A stretch of DNA of 54,221 nt from Candidatus Roslinia caecavium (GTDB lineage: Bacteria; Bacillota; Clostridia; Monoglobales; Monoglobaceae): NCBI GenBank assembly GCA_904419955.1, contig CAJFTO010000016.1, positions 1-54,221 of the forward strand, in the 5' to 3' direction. Below the pieces are notes generated by a model. It had not been told where the DNA came from. It was given only the letters and a program-made list of their open reading frames with translations, and did not search any database. Each line of letters opens with the position of its first letter. The first letter of the stretch is position 1. Shown here piece after piece: positions 43,674 to 54,135 of this stretch. Made by a program: the position numbers and the translations under genes.

Positions 43674-46600
43674 ATGAAAAAAGCGTTAAGTCTTTTTATG
43701 ATTCTTATGATTTTATTAGGAATCTTAAATTTTAATTATGTTTATGCAAGTGAAAACGAAACCTTAGCCGATGAAATATCAAATATATTTTTGGAAGAAC
43801 CGGTTACGATCAATACGCGAACCGTACAGAGCGTAGTTGGATATGGAGCGCAAATAATCGGAGCGGACGGCAAAATATATTGTTTCGGAACGGACGCGAC
43901 TCTAATTTATGACGTCACTAACGAGGAATGGTCTACGGCTGAGGCTATGCCGGTTGGAAGAACGGGATTTGGGCTGGTCGAAGCTAACGGAATAATTTAT
44001 GTGATTGGCGGCGGAATGGAAATCGATAACGACATAACTAAAAGAGTCGATACGTTTAATACGGCTAACAATACTTGGGGAACCGCCGCAGATATGCCGA
44101 ACTCTTTGACTAATGTCGAAGCGACGGCTGTAGACGGAAAAATTTATTGCGCGGGCGTTCGTTCAAGCGCGTCTTGGGTTGAAATAGTTATTTATGATAC
44201 GGTTTCAAATTCGTGGTCATATGCTGACGATTCTTTTCTGCCAAATGGATACTACACAGCCTCAGCTGTGGGCGACAAAATTTATTATACGTCTAAAAAC
44301 CTGTCTCATGGAAATAAAACCTATGAACTTAATACGGCGGATCTAAGCTGGAAGGAGTGTCAACCGCGTCCTAATTATGTGATAGACGATTCAAGCGTTG
44401 GCCAATACGAGCTTGCGGCTGTTGACGATATTTTGCTTTGCATTGAATACGGCGGAGATAACGACGCGAATAGCAAGGTTCGGTACGTATATATCCCGTC
44501 TGAAGATTCTTGGGTTGTTCTTCCAGATAAACTTCCTGATTTAGAAATAAATAATCAAGCGTTCACCTTATATAACGACCAGATTTTTGTTCTTACATCG
44601 GGTACGTATAGCGACGGGCTGACAAAATCAAGGCTTGCGGCTACGTACTTTTTGAGCGATGAAAGAATGTATAGCGCGGTAGATACGATTGCGGTCGGAA
44701 ACAAACATATCTTGAATTATTCAAACGGCGTATTGATGGCTAAAGGCGATAATACATACGGTCAGCTTGGCGACGGTACAAACAACTTCTCTGATCTTTT
44801 TGTGGAAGTTCAAACTCCTTGGGAAGAAAACGGCGAAACAGTACGCAGCATAGCCGCCGCCGGCGATATGAGCTATGTTATAACCGATAAGTACAACCTT
44901 TACGCTTGGGGGAGAAACGGCAATAGCCAGCTTGGTAACGGCAGTACGAGTGATTTAAATACTCCGGCTTTGGTTGCCGAAAACGTATTAAAGGTCGCGG
45001 GCGGAGAATCGCATACGATAATTCTTAAACGCGACGCGAGCGTTTGGACAAGCGGTAACAACAGCTACGGTCAGCTTGGTAATAATTCCACGAGCACAAA
45101 ACGCAGATTTGATAGGGTCGCGGAGAACGCAGTCGATATAGAGGCGGGTAAATACCAAAGCTATATCATCGACGGCGCGGGATCGCTTAAAGGCTGCGGC
45201 AATAACGCTCAGGGAGCGTTGGGGATAGGAACCAGCGTCAGTTATTACAGAGTTTTTACGGACATAATGACTAATGTAAAATCTATTTCCAGCGGATATG
45301 CTCACTCCGTCGCAGTGGACGACAGCGGAAATATGTACGTATGGGGATCTAACTCGTACGGACAGCTCGGTCTGCCTGAAAATATAACATATCAGGATGC
45401 TCCGTATAAGATAACGGGAGTTTCAAACCCCTCGATCGCTAAGGCGGGCGGTTATACGTCGATATATGTGAAAAACGGGCAGGCATATCAAACGGGATAT
45501 ATGGGAATTGAAAACGAATATACGTTTAAAGCGGTAAATAATGTCTCAGATATAGCCGAGCTCGACGTAGAGGATATAATAGTCGCCAAGACGGACGACG
45601 GCGAGCTGTATAAATGGGGAGTAAATACATATAGCCAGGGATTCGAGATTAATACGAGTAAAATAACGGACGAACCGGTGGCTCTTTCAGATTTGAAGGT
45701 AATAGATATCGATTCTAAGAGGACTCAAACTTTGGCGGTAGATTCAGATAGAAAAGTTCTACAATGGGGAACCGGATATTTTGGCACGGGCGTTGATGAT
45801 GAAGAGACTTATTCGTATCCTGTCAACGCTAAAGAAACAAATGGCACTTTATTATCCGCTGATATGGTTGAACGTGGTAAAAATCATAATTTGGCGGTAT
45901 ACGCCGTTATGCCTGAAACATACGTATACGGATGGGGAAGTAACTCCAACTTTCCGATGGGAAGAAGCTTAGGAGAAAATGATGAAGCGCCTGAGGGCGA
46001 TTATACGGGTGGGAAAGTTAAGTTCCCTACGATAACCGCCTTTTCTTCTAAGTTGATGATAGACGAGACGGATGGCGATGAATATCAAGACCATGAATTG
46101 TACGCTATCGCTGCTGGGGCCGAATTTACTGTTGGTTCTTTTAAAGAACTGAAATATGATGGCGGCGGCTCGGTCGTATTCGACGACTATTACGTCTACG
46201 CTATGGGCAACGGTTATACAAATAATTCAAGCGTTACCACAGACGAAGTAATGGTTTCAAGAGTTGAATATGATTATTTAGACGCGGGTTATGATTTTGT
46301 CGTCGCCTTAGAACAGCGTGCTGTTGCGCTTTGGGGAGACAACGAATATGGACAGCTGGCAAGCGGTCTGACCAGCGGCGCAGTATATGATATGTTTAAA
46401 GGATTTAGCGACGAATACTTCACGGAGATAAAGGCGGGTCCGTATTTCTGTATTGGACTTACAAATTATGGAAACGTATATTCGTGGGGTAAAAATTCTA
46501 TGGGTCAGCTTGGACTCGGTTATACGAGCGATAAAGTGGAAGCGCCCAAAAAGATCAGCGGACTTTCTAACGTCGTAAGCGTCGGCGTCGGACACGACCA

Positions 46601-46985
46601 CGCAATGGCCGTTAAGTCGGACGGAACTCTTTGGACATGGGGGAATAACTCAAAGAATCAGCTCGGCAGAACGCTGGGAGCGACCAATATACCCGGACAG
46701 GTTATGGGTATAACAAACGCTAAAGAGGTTGTCGGCGGCTACGAATATACGACGGTTGTCGATGATGATAATCGCGTATGGACGTTTGGTTCAAACGAAT
46801 ACGGAGCGCTTGGAGTATACAGAAACGAGCCTATGCGTATGTATAACGGAGTCGGCGAGGAACAGGAAGATCGCTCAAATTCCGTTTCTCAAAATAGCGA
46901 TACCGTAAATAATCAGATAAGCCCGGCTGCGATCGACGCGGTTCCGGTTTCGGAAAATACCGGCAAAGAAGAAGTTAATTATTAA
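43674..46985 (+). CDS. Secreted Kelch / RCC1 beta-propeller protein
   Basis: A 1103-residue exported protein. Signal peptide 1-25 (YVYAS), then Kelch-type repeats (about 50-325: VEANGIIYVIGGG, VDGKIYCAG), then a long series of RCC1 repeats (about 330-1080), with unit pattern VYAWGRNGNSQLGNGST and WTWGNNSKNQLGR. At least two blocks of RCC1 blades are present, enough for two propellers. The tail is Asn/Ser-rich with no sorting signal or SLH. It starts 6 nt after AGGGGGAATTACAA and is followed by the RHS gene after 15 nt, so they are almost certainly co-transcribed. It may bind a surface partner or the RHS shell; this is inference. Confidence 0.85.
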   Translation: MKKALSLFMILMILLGILNFNYVYASENETLADEISNIFLEEPVTINTRTVQSVVGYGAQIIGADGKIYCFGTDATLIYDVTNEEWSTAEAMPVGRTGFGLVEANGIIYVIGGGMEIDNDITKRVDTFNTANNTWGTAADMPNSLTNVEATAVDGKIYCAGVRSSASWVEIVIYDTVSNSWSYADDSFLPNGYYTASAVGDKIYYTSKNLSHGNKTYELNTADLSWKECQPRPNYVIDDSSVGQYELAAVDDILLCIEYGGDNDANSKVRYVYIPSEDSWVVLPDKLPDLEINNQAFTLYNDQIFVLTSGTYSDGLTKSRLAATYFLSDERMYSAVDTIAVGNKHILNYSNGVLMAKGDNTYGQLGDGTNNFSDLFVEVQTPWEENGETVRSIAAAGDMSYVITDKYNLYAWGRNGNSQLGNGSTSDLNTPALVAENVLKVAGGESHTIILKRDASVWTSGNNSYGQLGNNSTSTKRRFDRVAENAVDIEAGKYQSYIIDGAGSLKGCGNNAQGALGIGTSVSYYRVFTDIMTNVKSISSGYAHSVAVDDSGNMYVWGSNSYGQLGLPENITYQDAPYKITGVSNPSIAKAGGYTSIYVKNGQAYQTGYMGIENEYTFKAVNNVSDIAELDVEDIIVAKTDDGELYKWGVNTYSQGFEINTSKITDEPVALSDLKVIDIDSKRTQTLAVDSDRKVLQWGTGYFGTGVDDEETYSYPVNAKETNGTLLSADMVERGKNHNLAVYAVMPETYVYGWGSNSNFPMGRSLGENDEAPEGDYTGGKVKFPTITAFSSKLMIDETDGDEYQDHELYAIAAGAEFTVGSFKELKYDGGGSVVFDDYYVYAMGNGYTNNSSVTTDEVMVSRVEYDYLDAGYDFVVALEQRAVALWGDNEYGQLASGLTSGAVYDMFKGFSDEYFTEIKAGPYFCIGLTNYGNVYSWGKNSMGQLGLGYTSDKVEAPKKISGLSNVVSVGVGHDHAMAVKSDGTLWTWGNNSKNQLGRTLGATNIPGQVMGITNAKEVVGGYEYTTVVDDDNRVWTFGSNEYGALGVYRNEPMRMYNGVGEEQEDRSNSVSQNSDTVNNQISPAAIDAVPVSENTGKEEVNY

Positions 46986-47000
46986 GGAGGAGAAAAGCTA

Positions 47001-50000
47001 ATGTATAAGAAAAGACTTGTAAGTTATGTTATAGCGCTGGTTATGATATTCAGTACTTTTGTATACACAAACGCGTCGGCGGTGGGCGACGACGCTTCGA
47101 TTGATCAAATCGATATTCAGCAGTCGGAAACAGTCGGCGAAAGTACGCAGGAGAACATAGAAACAGAAGACGCGGTCGAAAACGCCGCGACCGAAGACGC
47201 TGCAGACGCCGCAAATGAAGAGCAGACGAATACCGAACCCGCCGCGCCGGCAGAAGAGACGGAATCGGACGAAACCGCAACCATGCCTGAAGACGGCGAA
47301 GCGGAAGACTCTGAACCGGCGGGAGAAGTCGAGTCTTCTAACGAAAACGAAACCGCAGCCGAGCCGCCGACTGAAACAGCGGCGCCTACTTCCGATTTGG
47401 AGCAGGGCGAAGTTTCAGATGCAGAAGGATCGGAAGACGGTTTGGAAGAGGAGTTGGAGGCGACGTCGGCATATTACGATTTGAGCGACGAGGAAAAAGC
47501 GGAGCTTTTGGAGGTTTACACCCTAAATGAAAGCGTCGTTTTAGACTGTGCGAATGCGGGTTTTAGCGTTCAGCAGATCATTGACATAGCTCCGCTGATA
47601 CAGTTCGCGGGTATAACCGCCCAGCAGTATATAAGTATGTCTGCGTTTTATGAAAATCAGGAGGATTTGGAAACGCAGCTTAAAACATTTGGAAACTATA
47701 CATATAAGTATCCAAGTCTCGGGATCGAAAACGACGAGATATGTAAAACTCTGTTGTCCGAAGGGTATAGCGCCGATTCGATCTTAACCGCATACCTGAT
47801 AATAAGAGAGCTTGGCGGCGGCGATATAAGAAATTATTTGGATATTGACGATATATTTTCTGTTACAGAGCTAAGCGAGGAACAAATTATAAATATTTTA
47901 AGTCTAATAGGCAGCGATATAGAAACGCTGGCGACTGCGGAAGACTATTACGACCAAAGTAAGTACCCTATGGCTCCTTTTGATTATAAGTCGAGAGGAA
48001 ACGAAATGATCAACACTTCCACGGGCTCGGTAGGCTATAATACTGACAATATTTCTCTGCCCGGCGCAAACGGTCTGAATTTGAATATCGGAGCGAGATA
48101 CGACTCTACCTATTCTTCCGGCGGGTACATATACTCAACCGGTTGGGATTTAACGCCCGGAATGTGGTTCGACCGTTCATACACCCCTTTGATGGAGTTT
48201 GCCGTTGGCTGGAGCTTTAATTTCAGCTATATAAAGGTGATAGACGTAAGCTGGCTTTATACAGAATCTCAAGTGATTACGTCCGACGGCGCGAGATATA
48301 CTATGTATAAACATGATATCGAAGATTCGAGCGAAACGGAGATAACGCTTAACTACCGTTCTAACTCGCCTAAACAACATAGTATGTTTAAAGATAAGTC
48401 GTATTCGTACGGAGGATTAACATCGGCGTATCGGCTCGAATATAAGGATGGAACCAAGGAATACTTTGATAAAGACGGCATACTTATGAAAACCGAAAAC
48501 CGTTTCGGCGATAAAATTACATATAAGTATGAAAAGACTGGAACGGAGCAGAGTGATGGCTCAGTCGATCACGCCCGTATATATGAAAAATATAATAAGG
48601 TCACAATAACCGATACGTGCGGCCGCGAGACCGTTATAGAAAGAACCGCGAGAAAAAGCGAGGCGGCGGTATCGTCCGAATGTTATACTGGCGAGTACCA
48701 TGAAATTATCGTAACGCTGCCCGCCGCCGATACTGAGACCGAAGCGTCGACGTTGACGTATAAGATAAAAAAGGTGAAGAACGATAACGATCCCAAAAAC
48801 GAGGGTCATTACCTCTACTTTCAGATTTTGGACTCAATAACTGAAAGAGACGGAAGTAAAACGACGTTTAAATATATGCAAAATCAGTCGCTTGCGTTTT
48901 CATACAATCCGTTTTCGACTAATTCTAGCGTATGGGAGAATTATCAGCATTATTATCCTATTTCGGAGATAATCTATCCGACGGGAGCCAAAACGATATA
49001 CTCATATGAAATAAACTCCGGATTTCTCGGAACATATTATAATGACAATACAAACCAGTATTTCAGAGTTACAAACAGAAAGGATATATCCGAAACAGGA
49101 GATGAATATAATAATATAAGCTACAGCTACTATAATAATTATTTGCTGCATGGCGACTACAGCGTGACAGAAACCAACTCCGACGGCGTATCGATTGAAT
49201 ATTATTACACAAGAAGCGACGAGACCAGCGACGACATGAGCCGTCCGGCAAGTAGCGGAGGTTTTCGTGTTAAAACCTCCGAGACGACGTACTTGGGCGG
49301 CGATAAGGATAACACTTTAAACAAGGTAGAGTACGGTTCGTACTACAAACGAACATATCCGTCTTCGGTAAAAACAACCGTGTATAACGACGAAGGCGAT
49401 TCTGTTTCAACAACCCAGCTCTATAAATATAACGAATACGGCGACCTGATGGAAAGCTGGAGCGCTAAAGCGGAGGGCGACGAGACGAACGTGGAATATA
49501 AGACGACGTATACCTACGACGATACATATCATCTTCCGCTTACTACCGAAAATAAGAGGGATTCGTCCACGACTCTGAAAACCGAGAATATACTAACGTC
49601 TAACGGCAAGGCGGTAAGCGAGACAAGAAAGTATGAGAACAACAACCTTGTTTCTAAAACAACGTATACATACGCAAATGCAAACTCGCAGAATCCGACT
49701 GTAACAACTCAATACGCAAACGTAAACTCAAACGAAACGCTTGTCACAAACTACGAGTACCAAAATAACGCGCTCATAACCAAACAAACGACCGGCTCGA
49801 GCGTTACGCAGTATGAATACGACGGTATGGGTCGCCTTATAAAAACTATCGATCCAAACGGTAACGCTACCCAGACCGTATACGACTGCATGGACAGAGC
49901 CGTAGAGACGATAAACCCCGACGGAAGCGAGGTTGCAAACGAATATCCGGTTCCAAACGCGGACGGCACAATATCCGCGAATAAAATAACGACGACCGAT

Positions 50001-53000
50001 GGAAACGGAAATAAGATGGAATATAACTATGATAAGCTCGGTCTGCTCGAAAATATCAAGGAAAGCGGAGCGACGTATAATCTGGTAAGCTATGACTACG
50101 ACTCTATGGGCAGAATAATTTCCTTGACAGACGGCAACGGTAACGTGTATAATTATACATATGATGAACGAAGCAGAAAAACCAATCTCACGGTAAAAAA
50201 TCCGTCGAATAGCGTAGTCTATACCGAAAGCTACGATTATAACGAAGTAGACGGCGACGACAACAGCGTTGTGACGACTTCCACAGGAAGCGGCGGTTTT
50301 GTGGTATCGGCGCAGTATACCAACAAATACGGCGAACTGGTTAAAGAGACGAGCGGTACGGGCGAGGATATGTCTACGACCCAGTACGCGTATAACTATG
50401 TCGGCGATAAGATCAGCGAAATATCTCCAAAGGGCAAAACTGTGTCCGAGATAACAAACTTGTCGGATAATGGCGCCGGAACTCGCGTTGTGACAACGGA
50501 TTATTACGATAATCAAACAATAGTGAAATACGATATGCTTGGAAGAGTTATAGAAACGCAGGACGGAAACGGAAACAAAGTTTATTCAACATATAATAGT
50601 CAGGGATTACTTTCAAGTGAAACGAGGAAAATCGACGGTAACGATTCGGTTAAAACATACGTATACGATAATAACGGAAACGTCAAACAGGAGTCTGTAA
50701 CCAGTAATAAAATTGGCGAAACGGCCGCCGTAAACACGAATTATTATGATTACGACAGTATGAATCGTCTGATAAAGACGAACACGGACGAACCCGGAGA
50801 GACTCTGTACGAGTACGACGACAATGGAAATATAACGAAAATGACGACCGGAGCGGTAAATGGAACCGGCGGCGTAAGTACGACCTACGAATACGACAGC
50901 CAAAACCGTCTTGTAAAGACGACCGACCCGATGGGATATACGGAGACGTATACGTATGATAATAATTCCAACATGACGAATATGGTAGATAAAAACGGCG
51001 TGTCGGTTACAACTACATATAACGGAATTAATAGCCCGGTAACAGAGACAAGGGTCAATTCGGATGGAATGCATATGAAACTATATACATATTATTCAGG
51101 AACATCGATGGTTGAAAAGGTGGCGACGAGTATTCCGAATAATTTTAATTTAGTGTATCAGATGGAATATGAATACGATACGCGCGGGCTTATTACAAAA
51201 ACGACCTCTACCGCAAACGAGGGAACGGAGTGCGCATACGAATACGACGAGGACGGCAATCAGACGGGCGTATATGTAAAGTATGACGGAGGTACAGTAG
51301 AGAATCTTAAAAACACATATAACTATATAGGCCAGCTGACCGAAGTCAAAGACGAGAGAGACAATAAAGTGTTGGCGGAATATACGTATGATAACGCCGG
51401 GAATCTGGTGCAAAAGAAAGGCGACGGACAAAAAACGCTGTACTCGTATAATGAAAGCAATCAGCTGGAAACGATAAGCAATATGTCGCTTGCAAATGAG
51501 GAGAGCGGAGCGTACGGATGTTATTCGCGCTATAGCTATGAATATAGTCTCGACGGCTCAAGAGTAAAGGAGACAGATATAGTAGGGAATACGACCGAAT
51601 ATTCATACGATAAAGCGGGACGTTTGACAAAGGAAAACGTAACGGAAGGCGTAAACACAAGCTGGACGGAATATACGTACGACGCAAGAGGCAACCGCGT
51701 TAGTAAATACACAAGCGCGGACGATATAACGGTTGATTATACATATGATCTAAATAATAGATTATATGAAGAAACATGGATTGAAGAATACTACGACGGC
51801 TCGACATATTATGATGTAAATCATTGGAGATCTTATACATACGACAATAATGGTAATATGTTAAGTAAAACGGAAGAAAAGGCCGAATTTCCAAGAGTAG
51901 GCGACGATGTAGCGACAATAACGGAAGTAGAGCAGTGTAAAACCGAAAACTATACCTACTACCCGGATAATATGATGAAGACGTACAGCGAGTATGATTA
52001 CAAAACAGGAGAAAGCGAGACTGCCAGCTACAGGTACGACGCAATGGGGAGAAGAGTGGATAAACACGTCGGAAACATATATACGGAATATATCTGGAGC
52101 GGAGATCAAATAGTAGGAGAGGTAGCGGACGGTTATTGGAAGAATTATTACAGAGGACTCGGAGGAGAGATACTGAGCAACAGAAACGGTCAGACATACG
52201 CGTACGACGGACACGGAGACGTGGTAAGTCTAAACGAACAATCCGGGATAAATCTTGCGTTTATAGATACCTACGAATACGATGCGTTCGGTAATGAAAC
52301 GCTGGAGAATGAAAAGAGCGAATACAACCCGTTTAGGTATAACGGTCAGTATTACGACGAAGAGACGGGCTTTATATACCTAAGAAACCGCTACTATGAC
52401 CCGGGTACGGGAAGATTCACGTCCGAAGACCCGGTAAAGGACGGGTTTAATTGGTATGTGTACTGCGCTAATAATCCGATAGCTTTTGTTGATCCGAGCG
52501 GACTTACTATTATACTTCAAGGAACAGCGGAAGAAAAAATGGAATCGTTCGCAGAGTTGCAAATGTTAACAAATGATGAGCTATATATGGATCCTGAAAC
52601 AGGAGTTGTTACAATTGTTGAAAATGGCAATATCATGAACGCGGAGTATGATTTGGTTGCCGGGACAGAATTAGTGGCGTCGTTGATAAATGATGAAGAG
52701 TTTGAATGTGTTATCGTAAGAAATATGACGGATGAAAATGGAAATAAATATGGCTCTCAAACATTTAATTACAGAGGCAGTTATAGTTCTGTAGTCACAA
52801 TAAACGATGATGAAGTAAATGAAAAAGTATTGACCGTTTCGGCTACCGGTGAACGTAAGTGGGAACAAATTCCCGACTATATTAAACTTGGTCATGAAAT
52901 GATTCACGCATTTCGTTTCATGAATGATGAAACAAACTATGGCAGTTTTGGTTTCAGGTATTACGTTGATGAAAATTATGAGCCACAATATGAAAGAAGT

Positions 53001-53174
53001 AGCAGTTTATATATAAACGATGAAGAATTTGAAGTCGTGGGACTAACATATTTCAATAATGTGCCTGTAAGACCAGAAAATATAATAACAGCCAAAGCTG
53101 GAGCGATTACAGAAAATGCATTAAGAGTCGAAAGAGGATTACCTATAAGAATTGCGTATGGAACAAGGATGTGA
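47001..53174 (+). CDS. Secreted RHS/YD-repeat polymorphic toxin with C-terminal HExxH metallopeptidase domain
   Basis: A 2057-residue WapA-like protein. Signal peptide 1-27; an acidic Glu/Ala/Thr-rich linker (28-155); an unassigned helical domain (about 155-310); a beta-rich region (about 325-780) before YD repeats (about 780-1810, units such as TYDYDSMGRIISLTDGNGN and YEYDDNGNITKMT). The RHS core ends in RYYDPGTGRFTSEDPV...DPSGL (to about 1834), the usual cleavage boundary. The 220-residue tip has LGHEMIHAF with the zinc motif HEMIH (1965-1969) and a downstream EEFEVVG Glu that could be the third ligand, as in the M91 (NleD-like) peptidases. The tip should be the toxin, delivered to neighbouring cells. 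The ATG follows AAGGAGGAG. Confidence 0.88.
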   Translation: MYKKRLVSYVIALVMIFSTFVYTNASAVGDDASIDQIDIQQSETVGESTQENIETEDAVENAATEDAADAANEEQTNTEPAAPAEETESDETATMPEDGEAEDSEPAGEVESSNENETAAEPPTETAAPTSDLEQGEVSDAEGSEDGLEEELEATSAYYDLSDEEKAELLEVYTLNESVVLDCANAGFSVQQIIDIAPLIQFAGITAQQYISMSAFYENQEDLETQLKTFGNYTYKYPSLGIENDEICKTLLSEGYSADSILTAYLIIRELGGGDIRNYLDIDDIFSVTELSEEQIINILSLIGSDIETLATAEDYYDQSKYPMAPFDYKSRGNEMINTSTGSVGYNTDNISLPGANGLNLNIGARYDSTYSSGGYIYSTGWDLTPGMWFDRSYTPLMEFAVGWSFNFSYIKVIDVSWLYTESQVITSDGARYTMYKHDIEDSSETEITLNYRSNSPKQHSMFKDKSYSYGGLTSAYRLEYKDGTKEYFDKDGILMKTENRFGDKITYKYEKTGTEQSDGSVDHARIYEKYNKVTITDTCGRETVIERTARKSEAAVSSECYTGEYHEIIVTLPAADTETEASTLTYKIKKVKNDNDPKNEGHYLYFQILDSITERDGSKTTFKYMQNQSLAFSYNPFSTNSSVWENYQHYYPISEIIYPTGAKTIYSYEINSGFLGTYYNDNTNQYFRVTNRKDISETGDEYNNISYSYYNNYLLHGDYSVTETNSDGVSIEYYYTRSDETSDDMSRPASSGGFRVKTSETTYLGGDKDNTLNKVEYGSYYKRTYPSSVKTTVYNDEGDSVSTTQLYKYNEYGDLMESWSAKAEGDETNVEYKTTYTYDDTYHLPLTTENKRDSSTTLKTENILTSNGKAVSETRKYENNNLVSKTTYTYANANSQNPTVTTQYANVNSNETLVTNYEYQNNALITKQTTGSSVTQYEYDGMGRLIKTIDPNGNATQTVYDCMDRAVETINPDGSEVANEYPVPNADGTISANKITTTDGNGNKMEYNYDKLGLLENIKESGATYNLVSYDYDSMGRIISLTDGNGNVYNYTYDERSRKTNLTVKNPSNSVVYTESYDYNEVDGDDNSVVTTSTGSGGFVVSAQYTNKYGELVKETSGTGEDMSTTQYAYNYVGDKISEISPKGKTVSEITNLSDNGAGTRVVTTDYYDNQTIVKYDMLGRVIETQDGNGNKVYSTYNSQGLLSSETRKIDGNDSVKTYVYDNNGNVKQESVTSNKIGETAAVNTNYYDYDSMNRLIKTNTDEPGETLYEYDDNGNITKMTTGAVNGTGGVSTTYEYDSQNRLVKTTDPMGYTETYTYDNNSNMTNMVDKNGVSVTTTYNGINSPVTETRVNSDGMHMKLYTYYSGTSMVEKVATSIPNNFNLVYQMEYEYDTRGLITKTTSTANEGTECAYEYDEDGNQTGVYVKYDGGTVENLKNTYNYIGQLTEVKDERDNKVLAEYTYDNAGNLVQKKGDGQKTLYSYNESNQLETISNMSLANEESGAYGCYSRYSYEYSLDGSRVKETDIVGNTTEYSYDKAGRLTKENVTEGVNTSWTEYTYDARGNRVSKYTSADDITVDYTYDLNNRLYEETWIEEYYDGSTYYDVNHWRSYTYDNNGNMLSKTEEKAEFPRVGDDVATITEVEQCKTENYTYYPDNMMKTYSEYDYKTGESETASYRYDAMGRRVDKHVGNIYTEYIWSGDQIVGEVADGYWKNYYRGLGGEILSNRNGQTYAYDGHGDVVSLNEQSGINLAFIDTYEYDAFGNETLENEKSEYNPFRYNGQYYDEETGFIYLRNRYYDPGTGRFTSEDPVKDGFNWYVYCANNPIAFVDPSGLTIILQGTAEEKMESFAELQMLTNDELYMDPETGVVTIVENGNIMNAEYDLVAGTELVASLINDEEFECVIVRNMTDENGNKYGSQTFNYRGSYSSVVTINDDEVNEKVLTVSATGERKWEQIPDYIKLGHEMIHAFRFMNDETNYGSFGFRYYVDENYEPQYERSSSLYINDEEFEVVGLTYFNNVPVRPENIITAKAGAITENALRVERGLPIRIAYGTRM

Positions 53175-53179
53175 ACTTT

Positions 53180-54010
53180 ATGAAAATAAAAATAATATTA
53201 GGAATAGTAAGTTGTTTATGCTTATTGTTCGCGGGCTTCGCTTACGCGGACGAGACTGTTGAGGTAGACGATAGCAAAGCGAAAGAAATGTTGGATAAAT
53301 ATAGAGTGGTAGATACGTCGCTATATGATGACGAAACTTATATCACAAGAAACGACGGTTTTTCTATTATTATGAGAGCTATCGGAACTCCTGAAAATGT
53401 GCATGTAGGTACATATGGAAGAAGCGAGCCTTTGCTTGACGATGAGCCATTTCTTAATGATGAAGGCAAATTTACTCTTGATTATAGAAACAGTAAATTC
53501 GTCCCAGGCGTTGGATATTATTGGGGGTATTATGTAGCGTTTGCCATATTTAGGGATACAGACTTAATATATGGAGATTCTCGCACAGAAGATGGGGGCA
53601 TAACTTTTACTTTTGGGAGACCGATAACGGCGAACGAAACCCTTGCTTTTATGGTAAGATGTCTTGATAATAGGGATATAGATATGGATGTATATAATCT
53701 AGAGGATACGTTTGAAAGGGCTGAAGATTTGGGATTAATAAAAGAAACGGATGCGTTTTATTCCAATCCCGACGACCAGATAGCGCCCGACGACTTTTTT
53801 GTATTAGTAAATAGGTTTATACATCAAAAGAGATATTTGTATTTTAACCGAGAAGAAGGATTAGGGTATTGGCATGATTGGGAAGGTTCAATGACCTATA
53901 TTGAGTATTTGGCGGATAGTATGTGTATAGCTGAAGGCGCCGATACGGTTTATTTGGGAACGGAAGGATACCTAAATACGGCGGAGCATTTATGCGGCTG
54001 TATGGAATAA
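53180..54010 (+). CDS. Secreted SLH-like protein, possible immunity or accessory factor
   Basis: A 276-residue protein from the ATG at 53180 (AAGGA 10 nt upstream); a GTG at 53171 overlaps the RHS stop. It has a Sec signal peptide (about 1-23, FAGFAYA) and two or three degenerate SLH-like helical modules: NDGFSIIMRAIG, ANETLAFMVRCLDN and APDDFFVLVNRF. Position immediately after a toxin tip is the usual place of an immunity gene, but export would place it outside the cytoplasm, which is unusual for immunity. Its base composition is AT-rich like the tip. Function is not shown. Confidence 0.65.
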   Translation: MKIKIILGIVSCLCLLFAGFAYADETVEVDDSKAKEMLDKYRVVDTSLYDDETYITRNDGFSIIMRAIGTPENVHVGTYGRSEPLLDDEPFLNDEGKFTLDYRNSKFVPGVGYYWGYYVAFAIFRDTDLIYGDSRTEDGGITFTFGRPITANETLAFMVRCLDNRDIDMDVYNLEDTFERAEDLGLIKETDAFYSNPDDQIAPDDFFVLVNRFIHQKRYLYFNREEGLGYWHDWEGSMTYIEYLADSMCIAEGADTVYLGTEGYLNTAEHLCGCME

Positions 54011-54028
54011 GCGCTAAAATGATTCATT

Positions 54029-54067
54029 TATCCGGCTGCGGTAGGCGACGCTTATCGCAGCCGGATA
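54029..54067. repeat. 12-bp perfect inverted repeat after the RHS neighbour
   Basis: TATCCGGCTGCG (54029-54040) and CGCAGCCGGATA (54056-54067), loop of 15. There is no T-run on the plus strand, so it is a structured spacer or recombination site as much as a terminator. A second smaller hairpin, ACGGAC/GTCCGT (54098-54103, 54112-54117), precedes the next ribosome site. Confidence 0.7.
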
Positions 54068-54135
54068 GCCGCAAATCGGACAAGCGTAAGCTACGAAACG
54101 GACGTGTATTAGTCCGTGAGAAGGAGAAAAAAGAC

